Below, in pieces: positions 9,616 through 16,974 of a stretch of 64,000 bases of DNA. The notes beneath the pieces were generated by a model that was not told the origin of the DNA, ran no database searches, and saw only the letters and a program-made list of their open reading frames with translations. The stretch is from Flavobacterium limnosediminis JC2902 (GTDB lineage Bacteria > Bacteroidota > Bacteroidia > Flavobacteriales > Flavobacteriaceae): positions 116,183-180,182 of the forward strand of contig NZ_AVGG01000011.1 of the NCBI RefSeq assembly GCF_000498535.1. The letters run 5' to 3'. Positions within the stretch are counted from its first letter, which is position 1. Each line of letters starts with the position of its first letter. The translations under genes and the position numbers were made by a program.

Positions 9616-9933
9616 ACACTAATTCTAAAAACAATTGTAATTCACCTGCTTCGCAAAGTCCTTCAGATAGCGCGAACTTCCTGCTCGTACCCATATAGCG
9701 TTTAACTGTTTTGAAAATAGATTTGAATTAGATTGTGGCATAAGCAAGATGCTCGCACTAGAGGGGGATTTGACAACAGACATCGCTGAAATGCTTTCTG
9801 TGAAAGAATTAAAATCGAACTAGTGAGATTATATAAAGCTAAAAAAACTATCTTTTTTGTTGTATATCCCTAGGTAGTCAAACATTTAATGAATCGCTCG
9901 AATTCAACTAACATTAATAAAAAATAAAAAATT
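9616..9933. repeat. Intergenic stretch with inverted-repeat remnant
   Basis: No intact gene. An imperfect inverted repeat is formed by GCGCGAACTTCCTGC (9677-9691) and GCAAGATGCTCGCAC (9752-9766), about 11 of 15 positions complementary. Between and after them a short frame reads CGISKMLALEGDLTTDIAEM..KELKSN before a stop at ~9822, which looks like a gene-end remnant. I cannot assign it to a named element. Confidence 0.4.
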
Positions 9934-11133
9934 ATGCAAAAAACTATCATCTTAGCACTACTATTCATTTGCTTTCACACATTCGGACAAACTAGCAAAG
10001 AAGATTTAATTTCTTCCATTCTTAACCAAAAATATGACTCAGATACAACCATATGGGGAGAAAATGGAGATGAAACAAAAACCCTTTCTACAATCCGAAC
10101 AAAAGTTTTAATAATAAAAAACAATATTAAAATTATCAATCCGAAAGGAAATAACTATGCAATCGTAATTATTTGTGACTCCATTATTACAAGTACAAGT
10201 TCCAAAATATCTTCAGAGTCCGATTTAAATATTTTCGCTAATTATGGTGGAGGTGTATTGACAATAGAAAACACGAAAGGAGCAATTGGTGAAAATGGGA
10301 TAGAGTCTAATAATCCTGCTTTAAACATCAATAATAGAGCAACTGATGGCAAAAAAGGTAAAGGCGGAAAAGATGCAGGTTGCGGATCAAGAGGACGATG
10401 GGGTGCAAAGAGTGGTGGTAGTGGAAAATCAGGACAGAATGGGCAAAAGGGTATCAATGGTAATCTTGGGAATTTTGGACAAGACGGGACACCTGCAGGT
10501 GCGGTCGTGTTCATTTGTAAAAATTTCCATCCTAATACGGAAATATACATTAATTCTATAGGCGGAAATGGTGGAAATGGTGGCAAGGGACAAGATGGAG
10601 GGAAAGGACAAGATGGCGGAAATGGTGGAAAAGGCGGAAATGGTGGAGAGTCTGGCTGTGGCAGAGGCTCAAAAGGTGGTGGAAATGGCGGAAATGGCGG
10701 AAATGGCGGAAATGGTGGTGACGGTGGTGACGGTGGCGACGGTGGCGATAGTGGTGATGGCGGATTTGTAAAAATATATTCACTAAATTCTTCGATTTCT
10801 CCATTATTATATGTGGTAAATAATCTAAGTGGAGAGCCTGGTAATGGTGGAAATGGTGGAAACGGTGGAAACGGTGGAAATGGTGGTAAAGGTGGAAATG
10901 GTGGTAAAGGCGGAAATGGTGACATCTGGAGAGGACCTTCCGGAGGCGGTAAAGGTGGAGCCCCAGGAAATAATGGAGTTCAAGGAAACAAGGGACAAAA
11001 TGGAAACACAGGCATCAAGGGGAAACGCGGAAAAATCCTTGTTGAAGAAGGGAATCAATATTTAAAAGTTGAAGAAACAGAAATCACACAGATAATCCGC
11101 GGAACGGTTACTGAAAGTCAGATTGTTTTTTAA
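9934..11133 (+). CDS. Secreted collagen-like Gly-rich repeat protein
   Basis: 399 residues. A signal peptide (residues 1-19, cleavage after HTFGQ) leads to a ~130-residue N-terminal domain without recognisable motifs. Two long Gly-X-X triplet blocks follow (roughly residues 209-275 and 301-330), built of GGN, GGK and GGD, with QDG and EPG variants. A shorter Gly-rich stretch lies before them ([13 protein letters not shown]) and another after ([19 protein letters not shown]). The repeat is GNGG-like with few prolines, so a true collagen triple helix is doubtful; polyglycine-II or an elastic Gly-rich fold is equally possible. No T9SS sorting domain is seen: it ends [16 protein letters not shown]. 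Proline-rich open frames on the opposite strand are shadows of the GGN repeats. Function unknown. Confidence 0.8.
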   Translation: MQKTIILALLFICFHTFGQTSKEDLISSILNQKYDSDTTIWGENGDETKTLSTIRTKVLIIKNNIKIINPKGNNYAIVIICDSIITSTSSKISSESDLNIFANYGGGVLTIENTKGAIGENGIESNNPALNINNRATDGKKGKGGKDAGCGSRGRWGAKSGGSGKSGQNGQKGINGNLGNFGQDGTPAGAVVFICKNFHPNTEIYINSIGGNGGNGGKGQDGGKGQDGGNGGKGGNGGESGCGRGSKGGGNGGNGGNGGNGGDGGDGGDGGDSGDGGFVKIYSLNSSISPLLYVVNNLSGEPGNGGNGGNGGNGGNGGKGGNGGKGGNGDIWRGPSGGGKGGAPGNNGVQGNKGQNGNTGIKGKRGKILVEEGNQYLKVEETEITQIIRGTVTESQIVF

Positions 11134-11182
11134 ACATATTATAAATAAAAGAAAGCAACTAGACGTTTTATACTGTGCAATA

Positions 11183-11267
11183 AAAAGAAAAGCTACATCA
11201 TTAAGTTGTAGCTTTTTGTTTTTGTTCTATAAATGAGCACACAAAGTCTCCCACTTTACCGAGCAGG
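11183..11267 (+). repeat. Dispersed intergenic repeat, copy B (with hairpin terminator)
   Basis: 85 bp, direct-repeat partner of 8008-8093. It begins with the hairpin AAGCTACA...TGTAGCTT followed by TTTGTTTTTG, which would terminate the collagen-like gene just upstream. Confidence 0.7.
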
Positions 11268-11290
11268 GTCTAAATTTTAAAATACAGTCG

Positions 11291-11758
11291 ATGAAACAAC
11301 AAAACGACATTTTTTTCGAGAGACAATACCTAACATTATTCATTTTGACAATGATTATATCATTAGCTATTCTGTTACTCATAAGCACTTTGTCACCTAA
11401 CAAAGAAGAAGGCATGTTAGCCATTGCAATAGTTTCTGTACCATTACTAATCGCAGTGCTTTTATTCTATAAAATGGATACAAGAATGTCCGATACGGAA
11501 TTATCTGTCTCCTTTGGCATAGGCCTGATTAAAAAAAGCTGGAAAACGAATGTTCTTGATTTTTCTGTTTCTAAAAATATGAACGCACCTTGGTACTATG
11601 GCATAGGCATCCGCATCTTGAATGACGGATTGCTTTACAATGCTCATCACGGTGATGCAATCGCTTTTTTCAATAAAGAAACAAACCGTTTTATCTATAT
11701 CGGCACTAAAGAGAAAGCAAATTTCAAATTATTTCTCAATAGATTTACTCCCCGCTAG
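11291..11758 (+). CDS. Small inner-membrane protein with two TM helices, hypothetical
   Basis: 155 residues. Two hydrophobic helices near the N-terminus (about residues 15-35 and 44-60) are followed by a ~90-residue soluble part rich in beta-strand pattern (ELSVSFGIGLIKKSW..VLDFSVSKNMNAPWYYGIGIRILNDGLLYNAH..AIAFFNKETNRFIYIGTK). This layout is like proteins with a bacterial PH-like domain behind two TM helices; that assignment is inference. It follows repeat copy B by 23 bp. No partner gene is evident. Confidence 0.65.
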   Translation: MKQQNDIFFERQYLTLFILTMIISLAILLLISTLSPNKEEGMLAIAIVSVPLLIAVLLFYKMDTRMSDTELSVSFGIGLIKKSWKTNVLDFSVSKNMNAPWYYGIGIRILNDGLLYNAHHGDAIAFFNKETNRFIYIGTKEKANFKLFLNRFTPR

Positions 11759-11845
11759 TTCGAAGATATTGCCGACGAATTTGTGGCTTGTACCCGAGGC
11801 TTTATAAAAACTGACGAAGTAACCCCGCTGCGCATCGGGGACTTA

Positions 11846-12358
11846 TCATTCCGGATATACTGTACTTTCCAAAATATATTTATAAGTTTTTTGATACTCG
11901 CCAAAATAATAAGCACCTATATCACCGTAATACCGGGATAAAGTTATCGTCTTGTACACATTGTGATCGTTATCATATGAACGTGTACAATTGTAATCAA
12001 AAATGTAACCATTATTCGGAAAAGTGCATTGCAACAAACCCATAAAATCATACCAATGAATATTGGTAGTTGTTACTATATGACATTCCTGACCTTCAAG
12101 TTTTCCCTCTGTTATGGTGGCTATTGTTTGTTGGAAAGGATCAGCAATTGTTTGATCGTCATTTACAACAATTCTGCCATTTTGAAGTTCGCAATCGTTT
12201 GCTATTTCATTGCCCGATTCATCTTTAATACTTATTAATTTCCAGGTTTCTATACTTTTTAAAATAGGTGTCAAAACGGCTTTTTTATTATCGCTATCAT
12301 TATCACTTGAACAGGATATTAATAGGATAAGGCAGATAAAAAATAAAATTTTCTTCAT
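11846..12358 (-). CDS. Small lipoprotein, lipocalin-like, hypothetical
   Basis: 170 residues. The N-terminus MKKILFFICLILLISCSSDND has a lipobox (LISC) followed by SSDNDSDNKK. After a spacer the segment IETWKLISIKDESGNEI and alternating beta strands with several cysteines resemble the small lipocalin-like lipoproteins common in Flavobacteriia. Acidic residues directly after the lipid-bearing Cys are compatible with surface export in this phylum. It is divergent from the gene at 12749. Function unknown. Confidence 0.7.
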   Translation of the reverse strand: MKKILFFICLILLISCSSDNDSDNKKAVLTPILKSIETWKLISIKDESGNEIANDCELQNGRIVVNDDQTIADPFQQTIATITEGKLEGQECHIVTTTNIHWYDFMGLLQCTFPNNGYIFDYNCTRSYDNDHNVYKTITLSRYYGDIGAYYFGEYQKTYKYILESTVYPE

Positions 12359-12748
12359 TTAAAGTTTGATTTTTAATTCAATACAATTTTTAGTTTGTTG
12401 TTATAGCAGTTTTTGAAATACTAAAATAAAAATCCTCAACATGGGTTGAGGGTTTTGTCACAGATGGTTACAAATATACCAAAAACCCGATAATGCGAAT
12501 ATGTCCACAACAAATAGCGCGGAGTTACACTTGAGCGTAGCGACAGCCAAAGGAATCCGTACCCACAAACAGAATAAATAAAAACTACAACCGTAAAAAA
12601 TTACTAAACTTTAATTACAACATAAAGAGTTTAATTACAAATTGTTATCTTAGTACATAATCAAATCTTCTTGATAAAAGACAGCGTTTGATTGTACATA
12701 CATGTTCAAATTAGCTCACATTGACAAAAACCAAAAACTAAAAAATCC
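12359..12748. other. Divergent intergenic region with hairpin and repeat copy
   Basis: Contains a hairpin at 12432-12456 (CCTCAAC / GTTGAGG, followed by TTTT) although no gene ends here, a truncated repeat copy (12556-12601), and at 12636-12656 a promoter-like stretch similar to the one before the AAA ATPase. No gene is seen. Confidence 0.4.
12556..12601 (+). repeat. Dispersed intergenic repeat, truncated copy
   Basis: Matches 18835-18880 (shared: CCCACAAACAGAAT, AATAA, ACAACCG), but it lacks the right arm of the hairpin that the 18.8-kb copy has; the sequence diverges after ACAACCGTAAA. Confidence 0.5.
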
Positions 12749-13060
12749 ATGAAAAAATTCACCTTTTTCATTTTAGCATTATTTATACCGTTGCTTGGCA
12801 TTGCTCAAGAAGATTCAGGACAGGATTTAGAACAAAATCTAAAAGAATTCATTGATAACATTGTCAAGAATAGTGAGGTTTTTCAAAAAACCAAACTTAA
12901 ATTTTTTTTAAATGGTAAAGAGATTAAGAACCTCTCTGATTACATAATAAATCTTAATGGCTTAGAAATGAAGGTAGAAAAAAAGGAAAATACAGAGAAT
13001 GGAAAGAAGGAGGAAGAAATCGAAATCAAAATCACGGTTAAACAATTCAACGTCAGCTAA
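12749..13060 (+). CDS. Small secreted protein, hypothetical
   Basis: 103 residues. A clear signal peptide (MKKFTFFILALFIPLLGIAQ) is followed by an acidic, Lys/Glu-rich mature part of ~84 residues with alternating helix and strand pattern (DLEQNLKEFIDNIVKNSEVF; KLKFFLNGKEIKNLSDYIINL; MKVEKKENTENGKKEEEIEIKITV). No cysteine and no sorting domain, so it is probably periplasmic. Not recognised. Confidence 0.6.
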   Translation: MKKFTFFILALFIPLLGIAQEDSGQDLEQNLKEFIDNIVKNSEVFQKTKLKFFLNGKEIKNLSDYIINLNGLEMKVEKKENTENGKKEEEIEIKITVKQFNVS

Positions 13061-13127
13061 AAGTGGTCATTGTACCGAAACTCACACTAGAAAAGAAATT
13101 TATCTAATTTAAGACTGACAAAACAAA

Positions 13128-13616
13128 ATGACAAACAAGAAACCTGATATTAAATTAAGACCGACCGAAATTTCAGACTTGGACACTTTATTTCAATTTC
13201 AACTTGACAAAGAAGGCGGATATTTAGCTGCATTTATGCCGAAAGACCCCACCGACAAAGAGGCATATATAAATAAATACACAGCATTGTTGGACAACCC
13301 AACCGTAAACAATCAAACAATCCTTCTTGACAATGTTATAGTAGGAAGTATTGCAAAGTTTGTTATGGAAGGCGACGCAGAAATCACTTATTGGATTGAC
13401 CGGAAATTTTGGGGACAGGGAATAGCAACGACTGCACTAAACGATTTTTTAAAAATGGAATTAACCAGACCAATTTATGGACGTGTAGCCTTCGATAATT
13501 TTGGTTCACAGAAAGTTTTAGAAAAGTGTGGCTTTATAAAAATTGGAACAAACAAAGGCTTTGCCAATGCAAGACAAGTAGAAATTGAAGAATTTATCTA
13601 CAAACTCTCAAGCTAA
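13128..13616 (+). CDS. GNAT family N-acetyltransferase
   Basis: 162 residues, the usual size for a single GNAT domain. The opening IKLRPTEISDLDTLFQFQLD is the beta1-alpha1 pattern of RimJ/RimL-like GNATs. The acetyl-CoA loop appears as WIDRKFWGQGIATTALNDFL (the RxxGxG/A element), and the last part FDNFGSQKVLEKCGFIKIG is the conserved C-terminal motif of protein and small-molecule acetyltransferases (xxNxxSxxVLEKxGF). The substrate is unknown. It stands as a single gene in an accessory region, possibly acquired. Confidence 0.9.
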   Translation: MTNKKPDIKLRPTEISDLDTLFQFQLDKEGGYLAAFMPKDPTDKEAYINKYTALLDNPTVNNQTILLDNVIVGSIAKFVMEGDAEITYWIDRKFWGQGIATTALNDFLKMELTRPIYGRVAFDNFGSQKVLEKCGFIKIGTNKGFANARQVEIEEFIYKLSS

Positions 13617-13726
13617 AATTTGTATAACAAAGAAACGCTAACACATGTTTTACGCTATTGTGGGTTTTGGCCCGCTGCGCATTCTATGATAAAAAAAAAG
13701 AAAAAATTAATTAAACAATCAACACT
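13617..13726. other. Cassette-like boundary sequence between GNAT and VOC genes
   Basis: Contains ACGCTAACACATGTTTTACG followed by a GGGTTTTGGC-CCGCTGCGC stretch, GC-richer than its surroundings. From memory, similar GCTAACA..GGGTTTTGG sequences recur between accessory genes of Flavobacteriia. No function is assigned. Confidence 0.25.
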
Positions 13727-14098
13727 ATGCATTTAGGCGCTTTCTCAGTTAGTCTGACCGTAAAAGACATCAACAAATCAAGAGAATTTTACGAGAACTT
13801 AGGATTTACAACCCTGGGCGGCAACATCGATCAAAAATGGCTGATACTGAAAAACGGGAACGCCATAATTGGTTTATTTGAGGGGATGTTTGACAAAAAC
13901 ATCATCACCTTTAATCCCGGTTGGGATGAAAATGCCAAAAACATTGAACCTTTTGATGATGTTAGAGTGATTCAGGAGCATCTGAAGAATTGCGGAATAC
14001 AATTAAGGACGGAAGCAGACGCAACTACCACGGGACCGGCACACATTACCTTAACAGACCCTGACGGAAACAACATTCTAATTGACCAACACCGATAA
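13727..14098 (+). CDS. VOC family protein (glyoxalase/bleomycin-resistance-like)
   Basis: 123 residues, a single vicinal-oxygen-chelate domain made of two beta-alpha-beta-beta-beta halves. VSLTVKDINKSREFYENLGF is the first half signature and HITLTDPDGNNILIDQHR the second. VOC enzymes bind a divalent metal and act on small molecules such as glyoxal adducts, fosfomycin-like drugs or aromatics; no substrate can be read here. It is followed after 16 bp by a second VOC gene, so the two are probably co-transcribed. Confidence 0.9.
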   Translation: MHLGAFSVSLTVKDINKSREFYENLGFTTLGGNIDQKWLILKNGNAIIGLFEGMFDKNIITFNPGWDENAKNIEPFDDVRVIQEHLKNCGIQLRTEADATTTGPAHITLTDPDGNNILIDQHR

Positions 14099-14114
14099 TT
14101 TAAACACAAAACAT

Positions 14115-14507
14115 ATGACAGCACAAGCAAAAAATCCATTTACATGGGTAGAAATCTATGTAGAGAACATGAGCAGAGCTCAAAAATTCTATGAAACCAT
14201 ATTAGCAATACAAATGGCTGAACTTCCGATGCCCGAAGGAATGGGAGAAATGCAAATGATAAGCTTTCCCTGGGCTGAAAACGAAAGAAACATTAGTGGT
14301 GCTTTGGTAAAAATGGAAAACATGAATCCGGGAACCGGCGGAACTTTAGTCTATTTTGCCTGTGAGGATTGCGCGACAGAAGAAAGCCGCGTAGAAAAGG
14401 CCGGCGGAAAAGTTTTACAACCCAAAATGCCTATAGGAGAGTATGGGTTCTGTTCCATTGTAATGGACACGGAGGGAAATACCATCGGTTTACATTCGAT
14501 GAAATAA
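14115..14507 (+). CDS. VOC family protein
   Basis: 130 residues from the ATG at 14115; an in-frame ATG at 14082 lies inside the previous gene and would add 11 unconserved residues. NPFTWVEIYVENMSRAQKFY is the first VOC half; GGKVLQPKMPIGEYGFCSIVMDTEGNTIGLHS is the second, ending in the metal-site region (typically E..N.IGLHS). It resembles the YdeI/ectB-like 'glyoxalase-like' VOC group. It forms a pair with the VOC gene upstream but is clearly a different subgroup, so this is not a recent duplication. Confidence 0.88.
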   Translation: MTAQAKNPFTWVEIYVENMSRAQKFYETILAIQMAELPMPEGMGEMQMISFPWAENERNISGALVKMENMNPGTGGTLVYFACEDCATEESRVEKAGGKVLQPKMPIGEYGFCSIVMDTEGNTIGLHSMK

Positions 14508-14672
14508 TCGTAAGAACAGCAAAGGAACAGTCCTATTACAACTTTAAAACAATTTGCATTAGATGACTCTTTCTTCGAAAGCTCAAGCTATTCACAGCCA
14601 AACTGTCGAAGTAAATCCGCTACCAATCTGCGGAATTTTTGCATGAAATTTAAAGATCATCAAAAATTTAAA

Positions 14673-14709
14673 CAAAAAAATGAGGCAATTGATGCCTCAT
14701 TTTTTGTTG
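14673..14709. terminator. Bidirectional terminator between convergent genes
   Basis: TGAGGCA / TGCCTCA stem with A-run on the left and T-run on the right, usable by the VOC operon (+) and the T9SS cargo gene (-). A weaker hairpin (CCGC..GCGG plus T-run) lies at 14614-14640. Confidence 0.75.
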
Positions 14710-14718
14710 TTAAGAAAT

Positions 14719-16392
14719 TTATTTCTTTATGGCTTTAGTGACTCTCACACTACCATCTTTTAGGGTCATGTTAAGAAAGTAAACACCGGCTGTTAAATCT
14801 CCTAAATAAATAGCATATTGCGGCTGCGCAATAGTTTTCACCTTCTTGCCGGCAAGATCTGAAAGAACGATAGTTTCTATCTCATCTGCTTTATCAATAT
14901 GAATCATATCTGTAAATGGGGTTGGATAAACTCTTATCTCCTGCTGTTTTGTTACTTCTGTTGCAGATAAAGGTGCTTGTACAAGAGTAACGGTTACTTT
15001 CCAGGTATTGTTATCTACTTTGTTGTAATTAGTACCGCAACCAGTCCCTCCCCATGTTCTCCACGCTCTAAGTTCGAAGCTAACATTACCTGTAAGACCA
15101 TTAGCAATCGTTAATCCAGTCCTGTTATACGAATAGGTTCCACCGTTACCAACTCCCGATGCCAATGCTGCTTCAGATGCACTGTTAGTAGTACATACCA
15201 AAAAACTTCTTTGCTCACTCATATAGCCACCACCTGCTCCCGTCATACTATAAGAAACATCGGTTGATCCGATTTGATAACCTGGGGGAACATTTATTGT
15301 TAATGTCGCCGGACATGAAGTTGAACTTGTTGTTGTAGGTGCTGGGGATGCATATTCAGTATTAATATCCCCTGCTGTATAAGTAGTAACGACTTGCCCT
15401 GTTGTAAACATTTTCATTTGCCAAAAGCCTTGGTCGGCCCCACAGTTAGATCTAACCCAAAGGTAATAGGTAGCGCCTATGTTAAGCCCTGTAAGGGTAA
15501 GAGTAGTTACCCCTGCAGCAATATTACCCGTTGGTGGTGTTGAAGCCGTTGGTGGTGTTGAAGAACTACTGTAGTAATATTGATAACCGGATGATGGCGC
15601 ACTGGATGGTGCAGTCCAGTTAAAAATTCCTCCATCAGTAGTTGATGTATAAGTGATATTAGAAGGTCCCGGACAGCTCGTATATGCATCTGCTGAAAAA
15701 GCAAAGATATTAGGAATTCCGCCAGTTCCTGATTTTGTAACAGTAATACTTTGTATAAGTTTTGATTGATTGCCTGCACTGATGGCTAACGGAATTTGAT
15801 AAAGCCTGGGATTTGTCCCGCCACCGGATTCTAAACCGTCATTACTAATATTAATTCTTCCGATGCCTTGTATTGCAAAATTGCTTCCGCCATACCAGTC
15901 TGAAATACTGATATTAGTGAATGTTTGGCTTGTAGCATCCGTAAAGTTCACAGTTGCATTTACCGTACAGGCACCACTTCCTCCTGTAGCCAACATGTAT
16001 AAATTGACTGCCGCCAAAGGATTGGTTAAGAGTAAGGTTCCGGAGTCATTAGTGTTTTGAAGTCGTAAAGCGTTGTTGCCACTATACGAAGCGAGTTGGT
16101 AGCTTAACCCAGCTGGAGAACTTACAGCGCTATTAATAAGTCCGTTTACGGGAAGTCCATACGTTAATGCGGGACTGGCTGCAGTGACTTGAAAGTCTCT
16201 CGAAACAAAGGCATAACTCACTCCGTCAACATCGCTATTCGTGGACGTTGAAGCTGATCCGACACCATTGGCAATCACATCTGCATTAAAACCACTCTGA
16301 ATTGGAATTGTCTGAAGGTTTTGTCCGATTGTTTTTTGAGAACCCAACAAGGACAATGCAACAAAAGAAGTAAATAGTAGAGTTTTTTTCAT
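14719..16392 (-). CDS. Secreted protein with FN3 domain and T9SS type A sorting domain
   Basis: 557 residues. Signal peptide ends after KTIGQ (residue ~24). Residues ~30-235 form a beta-rich domain without a recognised name. A fibronectin type III domain follows (~240-335: CPGPSNITYTSTTDGGIFNWTAP..TYYLWVRSNCG). A further beta domain leads to a C-terminal type A sorting domain (last ~75 residues: EIRVYPTPFTDMIHI..LSDLAGKKVK..LGDLTAGVYFLNM..KAIKK). Known for the family: the C-terminal domain directs export through the T9SS and is removed by PorU. No catalytic motif is seen; the cargo function is unknown. Confidence 0.9.
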   Translation of the reverse strand: MKKTLLFTSFVALSLLGSQKTIGQNLQTIPIQSGFNADVIANGVGSASTSTNSDVDGVSYAFVSRDFQVTAASPALTYGLPVNGLINSAVSSPAGLSYQLASYSGNNALRLQNTNDSGTLLLTNPLAAVNLYMLATGGSGACTVNATVNFTDATSQTFTNISISDWYGGSNFAIQGIGRINISNDGLESGGGTNPRLYQIPLAISAGNQSKLIQSITVTKSGTGGIPNIFAFSADAYTSCPGPSNITYTSTTDGGIFNWTAPSSAPSSGYQYYYSSSSTPPTASTPPTGNIAAGVTTLTLTGLNIGATYYLWVRSNCGADQGFWQMKMFTTGQVVTTYTAGDINTEYASPAPTTTSSTSCPATLTINVPPGYQIGSTDVSYSMTGAGGGYMSEQRSFLVCTTNSASEAALASGVGNGGTYSYNRTGLTIANGLTGNVSFELRAWRTWGGTGCGTNYNKVDNNTWKVTVTLVQAPLSATEVTKQQEIRVYPTPFTDMIHIDKADEIETIVLSDLAGKKVKTIAQPQYAIYLGDLTAGVYFLNMTLKDGSVRVTKAIKK

Positions 16393-16673
16393 AAAATGTT
16401 ACAATTTAGATTAATAGTTGTGGCTAATTTACTATTTTGAACTTATCGCAGATTTTATTTACTTCCCACTTTTATTATCTCACAAAATAGTTGTTTTTTG
16501 TTATGAATACAGAATCACGTTTATTAACAATCAGATATACCATTTTTCAGACGGCTGTAGTACTAAATACACTTTGACTACAACGTTATAGCGTTGGTGG
16601 TGTAAATTTTCGTAGTTATTATCCATTTGATAATAGGTGCTTTTTTTATCGCTGCAAAAAAGAAGGTTTTATA

Positions 16674-16780
16674 TGTACTGCCCCTAAAAAGTAAGACACT
16701 ATTTGAAAGCAATGCATTAAGTTAAAGCTTTTTTATTTGTACTAATTTAATGAATTAAAAAGTAGGAAGACATTGCGCAT
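16674..16780 (+). mobile_element. Remnant of an IS3-family-like insertion sequence end
   Basis: TGTACTGCCCCTAAAAAGTA followed by GACAC closely resembles the terminal inverted repeat of IS3/IS150-group elements of Bacteroidota (TGTACTGnCCCnnAAAAGTnnGACA). A similar word, AAAAAGTAGGAAGACA, recurs ~80 bp later. There is no transposase frame, so only an end fragment remains. Confidence 0.45.
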
Positions 16781-16932
16781 CTGGGTTTTCCTTATCTGTG
16801 ACTTATTTTTAGTTATACCAAAATAGACTCAAAAAACGTAACTTTTTTAAACCTATCAGAAACCATAGTGCGCAGATAAAAATACGCACTGATACACCTC
16901 CCTAATGTTTAATTAATTAATCAATTAATTAG

Positions 16933-16940
16933 TATTTTTG
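16933..16940 (+). promoter_or_regulatory. Possible -7 element of the 569-aa lipoprotein gene
   Basis: TATTTTTG matches TAnnTTTG 35 bp before the ATG; no TTG at the expected distance. Confidence 0.3.
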
Positions 16941-16974
16941 TCGAAATTTAATTTTTAATTTAAAACAATAAAAT

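Larger units (their letters stand above)
16393..16974. other. Intergenic stretch with IS-end remnant and -7 element
   Basis: No gene. It holds a small inverted repeat CAACG..CGTTG (16582-16597), an IS-like end (16674 onwards) and an AT-rich TTAATTAATTAATCAATTAA tract just before the TATTTTTG -7 match at 16933. Confidence 0.45.

Noticed and set aside
10242..10925. Proline-rich open frame on the minus strand
   Set aside because: It is the complement of GGN codons of the collagen-like gene; no start context or signal and no independent support.
12749..13616. Toxin-antitoxin pair (small secreted protein plus GNAT)
   Set aside because: The first protein has a signal peptide and the GNAT lacks the usual partner DNA-binding gene; the arrangement does not fit a GNAT-type TA module.
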